From: Paroedura picta
Lineage: Eukaryota > Chordata > Lepidosauria > Squamata > Gekkonidae
Assembly: GCF_049243985.1 (NCBI RefSeq)
Contig: NC_135377.1
Span: 65,048,145 to 65,112,144, forward strand
Reading direction: 5' to 3'
Length of the DNA: 64,000 nucleotides
Positions within the stretch are counted from its first letter, which is position 1. Each line of letters opens with the position of its first letter. Under the pieces are notes generated by a model. That model saw only the letters and a program-made list of their open reading frames with translations. It made no database searches and was not told the origin of the DNA. Shown piece by piece: positions 29,781 through 41,699 of this stretch. The position numbers were made by a program, and so were the translations under genes.

Positions 29781-30300
29781 GAACTTGAAGGAGTTCTTAA
29801 GCCCTTCAATTACGGCATGGTCTGCGAGTCATCGTGGTTTTTTTGTTTTGTTTTGAAGACAAAAACTACAGAGTGAATTCGCTGCTGCAAAACAACGCAA
29901 CCCTAAGGCTGAGGTTCAACTTGCTTACTTTCTGTTGCTTTTAAGGAACTTGTAAAGGCCTGGTGTGTACATTTTTTCCTCCAGATTCAGGGAAGTATAT
30001 TTGGCTTTGGTTTCATAACCCTCTGGTTCTTTTGAGTACATGTTTTGTTGAAGCTCAGCCCAGCGGCCAGGCCATAAACAATCGTGATGTTTACAGACAG
30101 ATCTGGACTTGATTTCAAAATGGTGGGTTGGAGGTTCAGGGCACCATCCAACAGAGAGCAGACAGATGTATTTCTTTCTGGAAGCAAGCCTTGGAGCCTA
30201 TTTATTAGAGCCTGACCACACTTCCCAAAGCGGCCAGGGTCTAATCCCTTTCCATTGCCATATGAAGCTGCCTTAGAGTGAATCAGACTATTGCTCCTTC
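29781..30300 (+). other. LY86 3' UTR region, end not located
   Basis: The sequence after the stop is not an obvious repeat for about 500 bases. I see no AATAAA or ATTAAA here. The variant CATAAA occurs near 30073. The transcript end therefore stays unknown. Confidence 0.4.
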
Positions 30301-30309
30301 AAGTTGAGC

Positions 30310-30655
30310 TTTGTCTTCTCCAGGATTTCTCAACAAGGATTTCGTGAACCCCTGGGTTTTCTTGACAACCCTGGAAGGGTTTCCTGAATGGGTGGGAGTT
30401 AATTAATGTTTAGTATATTGTAAAAATGTGTTAAATCAGGTGATATCACTACATATGGTCATGTTGACCCGCCCCTCCCCAAAATGACCAATTATAGGCC
30501 TTGGAGGAGATGGGAAAGGGAGGGTCCCCAGGTTGTCATGGCCACAGCTATGCTTCCCAACCATATTCTGCACGGTCGCACCACTTTTGGGGTTTCTCAA
30601 AGCCTGAAGAATGTTTCAGGGATTTCTCATGGGAAAAAATTGAGAAAGGCTGGTC
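30310..30655 (+). repeat. Dispersed repeat related to 24770-25075
   Basis: It begins near CTCCAGGATTTCTCAACAAGG and ends AAAATTGAGAAAGGCTGG. GTTTCTCAAAGCCTGAAGAA matches the family 3' half. Confidence 0.5.
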
Positions 30656-30954
30656 TACTCAATCTATGAGGTTCTTTTCACTTGAGAAGCTGAGGATTGA
30701 ACTCAAGACTTTGTGCATGCCAAGCACAGCCACTGAGCCATAGCCCAGCCCAGCCATTCTTCTTCCCATGAAAGAAGCTCTTCCACTAGATGAAGAGTGA
30801 CTTCTACCGAAGGAAAGTTTCAAACTTGTTTGAACTGAATGATTTTTACTGGGTTGCCTTTATGTTGGTGGTTCAACAGGGCACAGCCCTTGAAGAATCA
30901 CCAGTGTGCCATCTGCTGCAGGGCAACACTAAGGGCCGGGTCAGTTAGGGTTAT

Positions 30955-31140
30955 TCGGTCAGGGTTATGAAATACGACAGCGCCTAAAGCCTGATCCATC
31001 GCTGGTAGGCAAAATCACAAAACTCCGGCTCACTTACTTTGGCTATATCATGTGATCCAACTCAGTGGAGAAAGCAATTCTGCTAGGATCGGTCAGCGGG
31101 AAAAGGAAACCAGGCCAACAAAGCGCACGGTGGTTAGTCA
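30955..31140 (+). mobile_element. RTE/BovB LINE fragment
   Basis: Translated pieces such as KITKLRLTYFGYIM and GSVSGKRKPGQQSAR match the C-terminal YFGH...GKRRPGRQ region of RTE elements. It is decayed. Confidence 0.65.
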
Positions 31141-31234
31141 CAATCAAAATGAACACCGGCCAGAACATTGCATGGCTGGGGGAGGCGGTGTGGGATCGGG
31201 GATCATGGTGACAGCTGAGCCGTGGGATCGTGAA

Positions 31235-31512
31235 GAGATTTCTCCCTCGGAGGTAAGTGGGGCTGAGAGAGTTCTGAGAGAATTGCCTTGCAAAAACAGC
31301 TCTAAAAGAACTCCACTACACCAAGTTTGAACATACTAATCTGCCTTATAATGAATCCAACTACTGGTCCTTCAGGCTTGGTATTGTCTACTCAGACAGG
31401 CTCTTTCTCCAAGGTCACCCAGCTGGCTGCATGTGGAGGAAGAGCGGGGAATCAAACCTGGTTCTCCAGACCAGAGTCTGCCCCTCTTTAACCACTACAT
31501 CACACTGACACT
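31235..31512 (-). mobile_element. tRNA-L2 SINE in two pieces
   Basis: The middle (GGGGCTGAGAGAGTTCTGAG) and the head (AAGGTCACCCAGCTGGC to TTAACCACTACATCACAC) are separated by about 70 unrelated bases. Confidence 0.7.
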
Positions 31513-31726
31513 TCATCCTGGCCTCTATCCTTTCCCTTCATCTTTCCCTGGTGAAGTCAAGGTTCTTTCCAATAGTAGGTAGAGCCACATATCTCTTCCT
31601 CTTTCCGAAAATTCTTTTCCACTGAGCACGAGGCACCTTCATCACCCGGTCCTGCACAACGTTCATGTTCTCTTTCAATTCCTGTTTTTCTCTCCCCCAA
31701 CCAGCATTACACAGTTTGATATTAAC

Positions 31727-31975
31727 AATGAGGAAGAAGAGCTAGTTTTTATATCCCGCTTTTCACTACCTGAAGAAGTCTCAAAGCAGCTTACAATCAC
31801 CTTCTGTTCCTCTCTCCACAACAGACACCCTGAAAGAGTTCTGAGAGAAACTGCTCTGTGAGAACAGCTCCATCAGGACTGTGACTAGCCCAGCTGGCTG
31901 CAAGTGGAGGAGCAGGGAATCAAACCCAGCTTGCCAGATTAGAAGCCACCAGTCTTATCCACCACACTAAGCTGT
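31727..31975 (-). mobile_element. tRNA-L2 SINE
   Basis: It runs from the tail GAAGAAGAGCTAGTTTTTAT to the head CTTATCCACCACACTAAGCT. Confidence 0.85.
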
Positions 31976-31999
31976 TCATTACAGGGTAACAGCGCTGAC

Positions 32000-32215
32000 T
32001 TTGTTAGCCTAGATTGGCCCAAACTTGTCAGCGCTTGGAACCTAAGCAGGGTCGGCCTTGGTTAGCATTTGGATGGGAGACCTCTGAGGAAAAATTATGG
32101 GAATTACACAGAAGCAGGCAATGGCAAATCACCCCCGAATGTCTCTTGCCTGGCTGCCAGTCAATCTCCTGGTTATACTAAACACGTCATACGATAATTA
32201 CATAAATACATAACA
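32000..32215 (+). mobile_element. 5S-rRNA-derived SINE
   Basis: The text AACCTAAGCAGGGTCGGCC, TTGGTTAGCATTTGGATGG and GAGACCTCTGAGG matches the internal promoter region of 5S rRNA. The tail GGCAATGGCAAATCACCCC resembles part of the Sauria SINE body. It is a SINE, not a 5S gene. Confidence 0.85.
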
Positions 32216-32242
32216 TCCCTTTCTCAGAGATAAACAATAAAG

Positions 32243-32378
32243 CAGGGGTCTTCAACCTGTGGTCCTCCAGGTGTTAATGGACTACAATTCCCATGAACCC
32301 CTGCCAGCGTTTTCTGGCAGGGGCTCATGGGAATTGTAGTCCATTAACACCTGGAGAACTACGGGTTGACTACCCCTG
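32243..32378. mobile_element. Palindromic hAT-type MITE
   Basis: The duplications CAATAAAG (32235-32242 and 32379-32386) are identical. Both arms carry the rare variant GGTGTTAATGG. Confidence 0.93.
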
Positions 32379-32385
32379 CAATAAA

Positions 32386-32441
32386 GGATCTGATTATAAC
32401 CTGCCCAGAGAAGGTCTCAAGAGCGGCAGGATAGAAATTGA

Positions 32442-32475
<34 letters not shown>
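32386..32475 (+). mobile_element. L2-type 3' terminus with (AAT)n
   Basis: The text ACCTGCCCAGAGAAGGTCTC and GGCAGGATAGAAATTG precedes about ten AAT units. Confidence 0.6.
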
Positions 32476-32477
<2 letters not shown>

Positions 32478-32989
32478 AAACCAGGAGTAAGTCAACAGAG
32501 GCATAACAGAGACCAAGCATGAGAAGAATAAGATGTAGCTAAGCACTTTGGAAAGGAGTATCTTGTTCCACCCTCCCCAGTGCCCCACCTTCTGAACAAG
32601 AAAGGCAGTTTCTGCCAAGCTGAGTTTGACTGAGGTAACATCCAAATTTAGAACCCTCTTAACAATGACTGCAACTGCCTGTCCAAAATAATCTTCCAGG
32701 CCAAATTCAGCTACACCTCGCAACCTAACAGGTTCTGATTATAGCCTGAGTGAAAGAACATTGTATGGTGACTCACAGCTGTAAAGAGGAAGAGGGAAAT
32801 ATGTGTGTGTGTTTTTTAACGGAAACAGGACTTGTGAACTTCCCAGTCAGTCCATCCTAAAATCAAAAGAGGGAGGTGTGAATGGCTCTGCTCCTTTGCA
32901 CAAATAGCAACTTTCTTAGAAGATCTGAATGGACTTGAGACAATTTTGAGGATTTTTCTCAAAGCATCACCTGAACGCTGTTTAAAAAG

Positions 32990-33101
32990 AGGCCTTTCTA
33001 GAAAGTGCTTTCATTTTAATGTATATTATATGGGGTTTTTATGGGGGGGGGGTTATGTTGTAAGCCGCCACAAGTCTTCTGAAAGCGGTGGGATATAAGC
33101 C

Positions 33102-33187
<86 letters not shown>
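32990..33187 (+). mobile_element. L2 3' terminus with long (AAT)n array
   Basis: The L2 end GTTGTAAGCCGCCACAAG and AAGCGGTGGGATATAAGCC leads into about 27 AAT units (33105-33187). Confidence 0.8.
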
Positions 33188-33479
33188 GACCTGGGGCTTA
33201 ACCCTTCAGCTTCCCCCTGATTTCACTGTTCAATACCAGCTTCCCCAATCCATTACTGGCAAGAAAAGATGTAAATCAGCCCATGCTTACCTTTGCACAA
33301 AGATTCAGGCTTTCTGGATGGCCCTCAATCAATCAACCAAACAAATTATGAGACCGCAGCTTCAATGCTCTGGACCTTATGCATGCTCTGGAGTTTTGAT
33401 GCATGCTTAGAAGTTGATGCCCAGTTGTGCTGGGGGGGGGGGTGGGGGGGCTGGTGTGCTACTGCTGCAGCAGAGGCCT

Positions 33480-34140
33480 TGAGCTGTAACAGCTGCTGAA
33501 TGTAGATTCTAGCTGGAACTAGAGTTCCTACAGCCTCAGGGCTGCACCTAAAGGCATGTCCCTTAGCAGGGTCGTTAACAAGTCACTGTCAAAAGCCAGA
33601 GGGCTACCAGAGCCAGGAGAGTCCAGAAAACAAGCCAGGAGTCAGAGCCATGTAAACAACATGCCAGCAAGGAGGAACCAAGGTTACCAGTTAGGGTAAT
33701 CAGGAGATTCAGGAGCAAGGAGGAGAAGCAGGCTATCTCAGGAAAGATGCAAGTTGTTCCCAGGCAGCATTCTTGCTGGCCATGCCTTAAATCAAGCTTG
33801 CAGTCTTCCACTTTGTAGCCATGTTGATTTGCATCTAATTTGTAAAGTAAGCCTCTGTGGACAGCATCCGACTGCGGGAGGAGACTCCAAAGAGCTCTCT
33901 GCTTCAGAGGCTGTAAGTTTACCAGAAGCCTTGCTAGTTGTTCCTCACTGAGCCAGGTGGTGATTAGCAGGAGCTGAAACAGCTGGCTCTCCTTCATCTT
34001 CTGGGCCAGCTGCCTTGGCTTCCTTTATGGCCAATTCCATGTTCTCATCAGAAGAACTGTCAGTGCTGGCTGGAGGGGCCATGACACCAGTGCTTTCAGA
34101 CCCTACTTGCCCCAATTCAAAGTGTCTCATCACTCACATG
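33480..34140 (-). other. Unclassified segment, possibly an old LTR-element remnant
   Basis: Two minus-strand open frames (140 and 62 codons) adjoin, but neither shows a domain that I recognise. The CCAGGAGTCAGAGCC-type text is reminiscent of LTR-element sequence in lizards. No paired LTRs were identified. The call is weak. Confidence 0.25.
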
Positions 34141-34204
34141 ATATTCTGCATTAATTCCTTGCCTAATAGGTCATTCAAACCCCACAGAAATCACTTGGCC
34201 TTGT

Positions 34205-34330
34205 AGCAACCAGGATGCTGCAAGAATATAGGATGCTGGATCAGACCCAAAGCCCAATTAATCCAGCACTCAGTGGCCAACCAGCTGCCCACAAACAGGA
34301 AGGCTGCAGCAGATACCCTTCCTGTACTCC
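34205..34330 (+). repeat. LINE-like fragment with GGATGCTGGATCAGACCC
   Basis: The text ATCCAGCACTCAGTGGCCAA and CCACAAACAGGAAGGCTGC matches a common reptile repeat that I recall as CR1-type. Confidence 0.45.
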
Positions 34331-34401
34331 CCAGCAAGTGATTTCAAGAGGCATACTAGACTGGAGGGTGTAGATATCCATCATCATTTGTTCATATAGA
34401 G

Positions 34402-34495
34402 CAGGGGTAGTCAACCTGTGGTCCTCCAGATGTCCATGGACTACAATTCCCATGAACCCCTGCCAGCATTTGCTAACCCAAGTTGACTATCCCTG
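34402..34495. mobile_element. Palindromic MITE with most of one arm deleted
   Basis: The left arm is complete, but the right arm keeps only its last 20 or so bases. The flanks ATATAGAG and CTATAGAG match at seven of eight positions. Confidence 0.85.
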
Positions 34496-34689
34496 CTATA
34501 GAGTGTATATCCAGGAATAACCATATCCCACTGGTTCTTCCTCTTCCACACCATGTCTGTTATGCTCACTACATCTATGTTTTTCTGAATATATTTATGC
34601 ATGTTTTGATATACGGAGGAGTTTCAGGCTGATTAAAAGTCTGTTGAGAGGATATATTCAAGCTTTAAAACAAACAAACCAAAAACACA

Positions 34690-34875
34690 GCTCAGGACAG
34701 AGCCATTCTAGATAAATCATCTGCCGTAGACCAGTTTCAGGCTGGGCTTTAGGACAGAGATGGTGCTGTTGGCCTAGCAGATAGCCTCCATCTAAATGTG
34801 GACAAAAGCTATGCCTTTCTTCCACTTGTACTAGACTTATCAGTGGCCTTTGATGCCATGAGCCATTGCAATGGG
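34690..34875 (+). mobile_element. L2 LINE reverse-transcriptase fragment
   Basis: The translated stretch DQFQAGL, then LVLDLSVAFDAMSH, matches the upstream RT region of L2. It is an isolated internal piece. Confidence 0.65.
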
Positions 34876-36929
34876 GATGGTCACAAACTCCATTTTTACA
34901 GTTCAGGGTTCATGGTTGAACCACAAACCAAACCACAAACTGATACACCAATTCACAAACCAAACTAGCTTATATAGGTTAATGAGCTATTTAAAATGTA
35001 AACCCTTGCTTTCTGCTTTTCACAGGGAGCAGAAAGCAGGAGTTTTTAAACAGGTGAGCAATGGAGGCAAAGAATTAGATCTTAACCTGTGTGACAGCTA
35101 CATGAAATACTTAGATATTAACACACCCAAGGAACTGTCCTGGTTCAGGAAACAGTATTTTGATATCTTACTTTAAGCAAATCTTAAAAGACTTGTAAGT
35201 ATGGATAATTTATGACCTTTTAGTGCCGAGATTCTGCCTAACCATGAAAATGTCTACATTAGCTCTTTGCTTTTTATTTCCAATATATTTATTATTTTCC
35301 TCTCAATATACAGGAAATAGCAAAATAGGGCATTAAATTCTATACAGCAAGATGAAAACCCTAAGATAAATATATAAGCCTTACATGGTCATCAAACTGA
35401 GAGAATCAGACATTCCTAATCGTAAATTGTAGATGTATGCATATCAACCCAAACAGATAATCCTGCTGTTACAAATCTACAGGGAGGAAACTGGGAGCAG
35501 TGGAATATAGACATAAATCTATGCAAATATTTCATATATGCAGTGTAAAGTTTAGAAGGGCCTTCTGAGGTATTGAATCTGCTTACCAGAAATATGATTG
35601 TGGAATAGAAAAATTAGCCCTTGCACCTTAGACCCTTTTTAGAGCTTTCCCGCTATTATTATTAGATCAAATTTCAGCCCTATGAAAATTTGGAGAGAAA
35701 CAAGGCTTATATTGCTTAACTGATCTCTTTATAAGCATCCTCCATCTCATAAGCAAGTAATGAAAAAGCTGCAAAATAGAAATATGAACCCCTAAATAAC
35801 AGGGAAAGCTAGAAAATCAGTCTTTGGAAAAAGTAGTCCTTTATCATTCCGATGTTTAGTGTAAGCACGAAAAAGCCTATTTATATATCTAATAGCTGTC
35901 CCCTCGGCAAACAGGCAAATTTGCATAACCAAACATATCTGCAATGTAGGAGTCTGCAAAACAACAACAGAGCAGCAAATTTTAAAACATTTCGGTTACA
36001 AAAATATTTTTGGGTGGTACAGAATTTATGGCAGACTCTAACCTGGAGAGCGGGGCTTGATTCCGCACTACTTCCAATATTCAAAATCTGTTGTATAACA
36101 ATTAATTCCCAGTATTAGTGCCACAGAAGTATCTTGCAGAGAAATCATCTCTCTGGATGAAATTAAACAATTCAAACAAGTGAGGAGGCATTTTGTACAA
36201 TTTGGAATCTATATTAACCATCAGACAGCAGCTCCTACCCTTCTGTTAGGAGTCTACAAACTTTGGAATGATAGTATGATGTCATTGTACAAACGCATTT
36301 TTAACCATCTGTATTGTAAAATATATCGATGTTTGCCTGCTGGTATATTATATAATTCTGCAATTCTGTCTTGTTCCCCCTGCAATCTGTAATTCAATCA
36401 ATTATGAATAAAATTTTATTTTAAAAGGGAACTGGGGTGTTGTAAATGTACAGTAATATTATGGTTCTGTCATATTAAAGCAAAATAAAACAACTTATTT
36501 CTTAACAGAGAATACCAAGGCACCAGTCCTTATATTGTACTGAATGGCAATAAAGCCTCTGCCAGAGATCGCCCCTTATCTGCCCCACTAAATAATTCCT
36601 ATTAGTAGCCAGGCCCCTCCTTGCTTTGAGAGGTAGTCTCTAGTCAGAAACACAGAGATACCGTTCAATAATATTGCACTAATATAACAATTATGCTGAC
36701 TGGCAAATATGGACTCTGGACTAAAGTTACCTCTAAAACTGACCAAATTGCAAAGCTTGCTCTAAAGCAGAATTGATAGTGCAAGCACCATCCAGATGTT
36801 ACACCTCCAGGAAATACCCAGACTCATTAGATTAGATCAATGTGGGACTGCAGGAGCTGATTAGCTACTAACTTCTCTCCCCACCTGAAAGCAGAGATGC
36901 ATATCCTTGAGATAAAAGTACCTCTGGTA
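34876..36929. other. AT-rich intergenic DNA; possible polyadenylated insert end near 36415
   Basis: No gene is recognised. At 36400-36425 AATAAAATTTTATTTTAAAA could be the 3' end of a polyadenylated insertion. The text before it gives a 70-codon frame (36180-36392) with no known domain. Confidence 0.35.
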
Positions 36930-37322
36930 AGGTACAGCCTGGAATGTTCAGCCTGGAGAAAAGGAGGTTGAGAGGGGACATGATAGCCCTCTTTAAGTAT
37001 TTGAAAGGTTCTCATTTGGAGGAGGGCAGGATGCTGTTCCCGTTGGCTGCAGAGAAAAGGACATGCAGTAATGGGTTTAAACTACAAGTACAACGATATA
37101 GGCTAGATATCAGGAAAAAAATTTTCACAGAGTAGTTCAGCAGTGGAATAGGCTGCCTAAGGAGGTGGTGAGCTCCCCCTCACTGGCAGTTTTCAAGCAA
37201 AGGTTGGATACACACTTTTCTTGGATGCTTTAGGATGCTTTGGCCTGATCCTGTGTTGAGTAGGAGGTTGGACTAGATGGCCTGTATGGCCCCTTCCAAC
37301 TCTATGATTATATGATTCTTCT
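36930..37322 (+). mobile_element. CR1 LINE, 5'-truncated
   Basis: The text TTCAGCCTGGAGAAAAGGAG, GGGGACATGATAGCCCTC and the end CCTTCCAACTCTATGATT are classic CR1. The terminal 8-mers are decayed. Confidence 0.93.
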
Positions 37323-38074
37323 ATTAATCTCAATTCCCAACCTCTTCTTCTCCATCACACCTGTAAAATTCCATTAAAAGCATGATCCACCCTAGTGATT
37401 TCCTATCCTGTATTGCAGGGGTCATCAAGATGCATTTATACCTCTGGTTCTATCCTGACAGAGCAATCGCAGTTATTGCTTGGAGCCTGGGAAACACCTG
37501 AGGCTACACCGTGGGTTTAATCCTCCCTCTGGACAAACTTCTCACCTGCCTTCTACTTTCTTTGCCAAGAAGAGAAATCGCATCAAACAGATTGTTGGGG
37601 CTAGCACGTCTGCCTTAGCTTGAGGTTAAAATTTTCCTTTAAAAGAAACACTAACGCCCACGAACATGCATGTGTTTCTTGGCACCCTGCATATACCACC
37701 TGCTTACATGTGGGCTACTTTTCTTCTCCAAGATGTTTGTCATCTCTACTGCTTCCATAAGCTTCTTCTCCGCATCTTGTATCTATTCCCATTCAACCCT
37801 GCCTTTCCTTAGTTTAATTTCTTTTGTGAATGTTTCAAAGTTTTGGTGTGTTTGCTTGTATTTGCCTTAAATTCCAGTAGTGAGTAAAAAACTCACCAGC
37901 ACCCTGGTTCCCTATTGCTGGTGCATCGGCTGCCCTGGATGCGATAGCATTATCAATTTCATTTAATTGAATTTCCATGTGGATTTCTTGCTTGGTCTCC
38001 CTGGTTTCCCAGTTCTGGTCACCTCAGCAGAGTGACCACCCTCCTCCTTTTGCAGATGGGACCATCCTTGATAT
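37323..38074. other. Intergenic DNA, nothing recognised
   Basis: No coding or repeat signature could be assigned. Confidence 0.5.
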
Positions 38075-39316
38075 GGAATTCAATATGGCCAAAACAACTT
38101 CCTGGCAGATCTAATATTTGCAGATGATAGTGCCATATTTGCCAATACATATGCAGAGGCTACTAACATCCTCTATGACAGTGGTCCCCAACCCCCGGTC
38201 CAGGGACCGGGACTGGTCCGTGGATCAGTTGGTACTGAGCCGCGACTCCTCCTCGTCCTCCTCCCCAGCTGCTGCCTCTGGGGCTGCCCTGCCACTCTGC
38301 TGCCGGCTCCCCTTTGGTGCTCTCCAGCGGCCGCCATGGCTGGGGCTCCCCCTCGGTGTGGCACTGTATAGCTGCTGCTGGCAGCACCAGTGGGCGGTGG
38401 GAAGACAGGGGCACCTGTGGGAAAGCAAGTGGAGCAGAGTCTCAGGCAGCAGCAGATACATCCCTTGGCAAAAGACTACCCCCAGGCCTCAGTAAAATTG
38501 TCAAGCGTTGACCGGTCCCTGCTGATAAAAAGGTTGGGGACCACTGCTCTATGACATTGCCTGCATCACCCAATTTTATGGCTTAACAATAAATGTGGAC
38601 AAAACCAAAGTCATAACCACTGAAAAATGTATACATCAATGGAGCCCAAATAGAGCAAGTTGAAGAATTTAAATACTTAGGCTCATTGGTGCAAGATAAG
38701 AAAGTGTCATCTATCACTGAAGCCCACAACAGGATTGGCCAAGCAACATCAGCCTTTGCCACACTCAAATGATGCCTCTGGAAGAAGACTAACATCTCTC
38801 TCAAGTCCAAAGTTCATCTTTTCTGGACACTAATCCTGCCAAACTTTCTATATGGATCAGAGACATGGACTTAACTAAAACCTGACATAAACAAACTCTA
38901 GATCTTCCAAATGCAATGCCTGCAGCAGATTATGGGTGTCTCTGTATGTGATCATAAACAAAACGAGACAATTTGGACAAAATGTGACAACCAGCCACAA
39001 ATTAGAGAACAAATGCAAAAGCGCAGACTGCAATGGTTTGGCCATGTCTGCAGAACAAGCACCAGCAAACTGCCTCATAAACTCCTCTGGCGAGAACAAC
39101 CAACTGAATGGAAGATCCAACGACTAGCGCCAAAGAAAACATGGCTTAAACAGATTGAAGAAGACCTTAGAAACCAGCGATTGACTATCCACATAGCCAA
39201 AACTACTGCCACCAATTGCCAAGAATGGAAATATTATAAACAAGGCAAAAAATCCAGCGACACCTACAGCAGCATATTGGCTGAGAGGACAACCCGCTCT
39301 ACCAATCATCAGTTAA
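38075..39316 (+). mobile_element. RTE-type LINE interrupted by a MITE
   Basis: The RT region reads LADLIFADDSAIFANT before the MITE. YLGSLVQDKKVSSI, then QKRRLQWFGHVCRTSTSKLP and KKTWLKQIEEDL follow it. This C-terminal layout is RTE-like but differs from the BovB copies. Several frames are used, so the copy is decayed. Confidence 0.75.
38179..38546. mobile_element. hAT-type MITE (CAGTGGTCCCCAACC) inserted in the RTE
   Basis: The inverted ends are CAGTGGTCCCCAACC and GGTTGGGGACCACTG. The 8-base duplications CTCTATGA (38171-38178 and 38547-38554) are identical. The GC-rich interior encodes no transposase and gives chance frames on both strands. Confidence 0.95.
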
Positions 39317-39318
39317 AG

Positions 39319-39653
39319 CAGTGGTCCCCAACCTTTTTATCATCAGGGACCACTCAACGCTTGACAATTTTACTGAGGCCCACTGGGGGGGGGGGGTAGT
39401 TTACTCCTCTACTCTCAACCACTGCCCTAACGCTCTCTGATCGCTATGGTATTGTTTAAACAATGGGAACCCTGAGCTTGTTTCTCTGCAACGAGATAGT
39501 CCCATCTGGGAGTGATGGGAGACAATGACACCCAAAGTGTGTTGTAAAGGGCCGGGGGGGGGGGGATGAAGTAAAGGGCCGGGGGGGGGGGGGAAGAAGG
39601 CGTCCATCGCAGACCAACTCCAATTAGTCAACGGACCACATGTTGGGGATTGC
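39319..39653 (-). mobile_element. Related hAT-type element, diverged right end
   Basis: The left end CAGTGGTCCCCAACCTTTTT matches the inverted right end of the 38179 element for about 70 bases. The interior differs and has two long G runs. No target duplication is seen. Confidence 0.75.
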
Positions 39654-39715
39654 TCCCTGTCCACTTTTGGTCCTTCATCAGGTTAAGATAGGATACAGTC
39701 TCTGTGCCATCAGCC

Positions 39716-39992
39716 ATGGCAGCCAGTGTGGTGTAGTAGTTAAGAGTGGCAGCTTCTTATCTGGCGAGCCAGGTTTTATTCCCTGCTCCTCCACATGCAG
39801 CCAGCGGGTGATCTTGGGCCAGTCACAGCCCCGATAGTGCTGTTCTGAGTGAGCAGTTCTGTCAGGGCTTTCTCAGCCTCATGTACCTCACAGGGTGTCT
39901 GTTATGGGGAGAAGAAGGGAAGGTGATTGTAAGCCGCTTTGAGGCTCCTTCAGGTAGCAAAAAGCAGGGTATAAAAACTAACTCTCAAGATT
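39716..39992 (+). mobile_element. tRNA-L2 SINE, near full length
   Basis: The head is GCCAGTGTGGTGTAGTAG, with A/B-box-like text to GCCAGGTTTTATTCCC. The tail is GTAAGCCGCTTTGAGGCTCC. Confidence 0.9.
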
Positions 39993-41056
39993 TTGCAAGA
40001 AAAAAACAATTATGTGAAAAAAATTGCTAGATTTTATAAATCAGGAGCTGGCTCATAATTGAATTTGAGATTCCCGTCTCGATACCGCTTGGGCACAAGG
40101 CAGAAAAATCAGCTCTCTTCTACCCAGGCAGCAAAACGTCTACTCTGAAAATGACCTCCAGCAATAACATTCTAATCACATCATCCAGTGTTGGCCCGAC
40201 ATGGCAAAATAGCTGTTTAGCTTATTCCAAGACTTCCCCCTCACTAAGGAACTGCCAAGTGATTTGCTACTTCAGCTAATCTGAATTACCAGTGGGCATC
40301 TGAATGCTAAATAAGCACTTTCCTCTCTTAATTATAGTCTTTACGTTACACGGTTTAGACTGCTCTTGCTTTTGTTTGCAATGCAAGCTGGGCTTGCATA
40401 ATAGCATGCAGAAGAATATGGTTACGAGAGGAGAGCTGGGGCAATGTATGAATGGGCCAGAGCAACTAGAAAACCATTCATCTAGAAGCCAACAGCCCAG
40501 AAGCATGGAAATCCTACACATCTCCCCTTTTGACTCATGGAAGGTTGCACGGGATAAGCAGCAGGAAGTCTCTCAGCTGGCCCCTGCACACGCTTTGCAT
40601 ATATCTAATTACTGCCACCAGTCTCCTTGGCACAGCAGGACAGTAATCCGTCTGGGTGCCCAAAGAAAGCCAGGCCAATTATGTACTGTGAGCTGCCCCA
40701 AATTTGTGTGTGGTGTTGCAAGCACAAATGTTTTTTGTGGGGGTGGATGTGTGCGATGGAGAATCCTTCCTCTTTCAGCAGTTAGGAGGTTTTCATTTAC
40801 TGAGAGCCAAACTTTCTTAGAACTCCTCCCAAATGGAAAACTCTAGCCTATCTCAAATGAGAAAGGCAACACGGAATTAAGTGCTGGGTCTCCCAAATGG
40901 AATAGCTCTGCTACAACCACCATGTGGGCAGAGAGTCCTGGCAGTCACTGTTAGAAAGGAAGTTTGAAGCGTATTTTATAGAGTTCCCCCCCCCAAAAAA
41001 GTTGGAAAAATCATTAGGTAATAATGGAGAATCAGAGTGTCACTTCTTTGAAATAT
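39993..41056. other. Intergenic DNA, nothing recognised
   Basis: A 180-codon plus-strand frame (40304-40846) has no signal peptide, domain or family likeness that I know, and its composition does not look coding. Confidence 0.5.
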
Positions 41057-41334
41057 CCCCTGTAAAGGTATCCCCTGTGTAAGCACTGAGTCATGTCTGA
41101 CCCTTGGCCCGCTAGCGTTTTCTTAGCAAACTCAATACAGGCTGGTTTTGCCATTCCCTTCCCCAGTCAATACTGTTTTACCCCCCAGCAAGCTGGGTAC
41201 TCATTTTACTGACCTCAGAAGGATGGAAGGCTGAGTCAACCTTGAGCCGGCTGCTGAGACTAAACTCCCAGCCTCATGGGCAGAGCTTCAGACAGCATGT
41301 CGGCTGCCTTACCATCCTGCACCACAAGAGGCTC
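41057..41334 (-). mobile_element. Sauria-type SINE with target duplication
   Basis: It runs from TAAAGGTATCCCCTGTGTAA to ACCACAAGAGGCT. The 14-base CTTCTTTGAAATAT occurs at 41043-41056 and 41335-41348. The first few bases after the left duplication are decayed tail. Confidence 0.93.
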
Positions 41335-41699
41335 CTTCTTTGAAATATACAGCATTACAAATATTCCAGTTCCTTTGTATACAAGAATAGATGAAAAATG
41401 AATTTAGGAAACATTGGGCTGGGCTGCACCTTAGGAGAAAAGTTGTTTTATCAATTCAGATAAGCCCAAATTAGTATCTCAAATATTCCTGCACTACTTT
41501 GTCATGATACACTCAAAGCCATCTTTATCTTTAGCCATAATAATGTTGAGTTGGTGTGGACACACACCCTGTCCAATTGGCCCTCAGTGGGATATAGGTG
41601 CCCAATAGAAAGAGGACATTTCACCAATCAGAGATTTCCCCATCCTCCGACTTACCCTCCTCCTTCTGAGCAGGCTGGAAGAAGAGTCTGCTAACAGTA

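Noticed and set aside
32000-32110. 5S rRNA gene
   Set aside because: Only the internal part resembles 5S rRNA, with many changes, and a SINE tail follows.
33575-33997. 140-codon minus-strand frame as a membrane protein
   Set aside because: It is leucine-rich but has no recognised family, the neighbouring DNA looks repeat-like, and no splice partners were found.
38163-38511. Several overlapping GC-rich frames on both strands
   Set aside because: They all lie inside the non-coding hAT MITE and vanish with its boundaries.
38911-39399. 162-codon frame as a host gene
   Set aside because: QWFGHV and the following text are the RTE LINE C terminus, running into a MITE.
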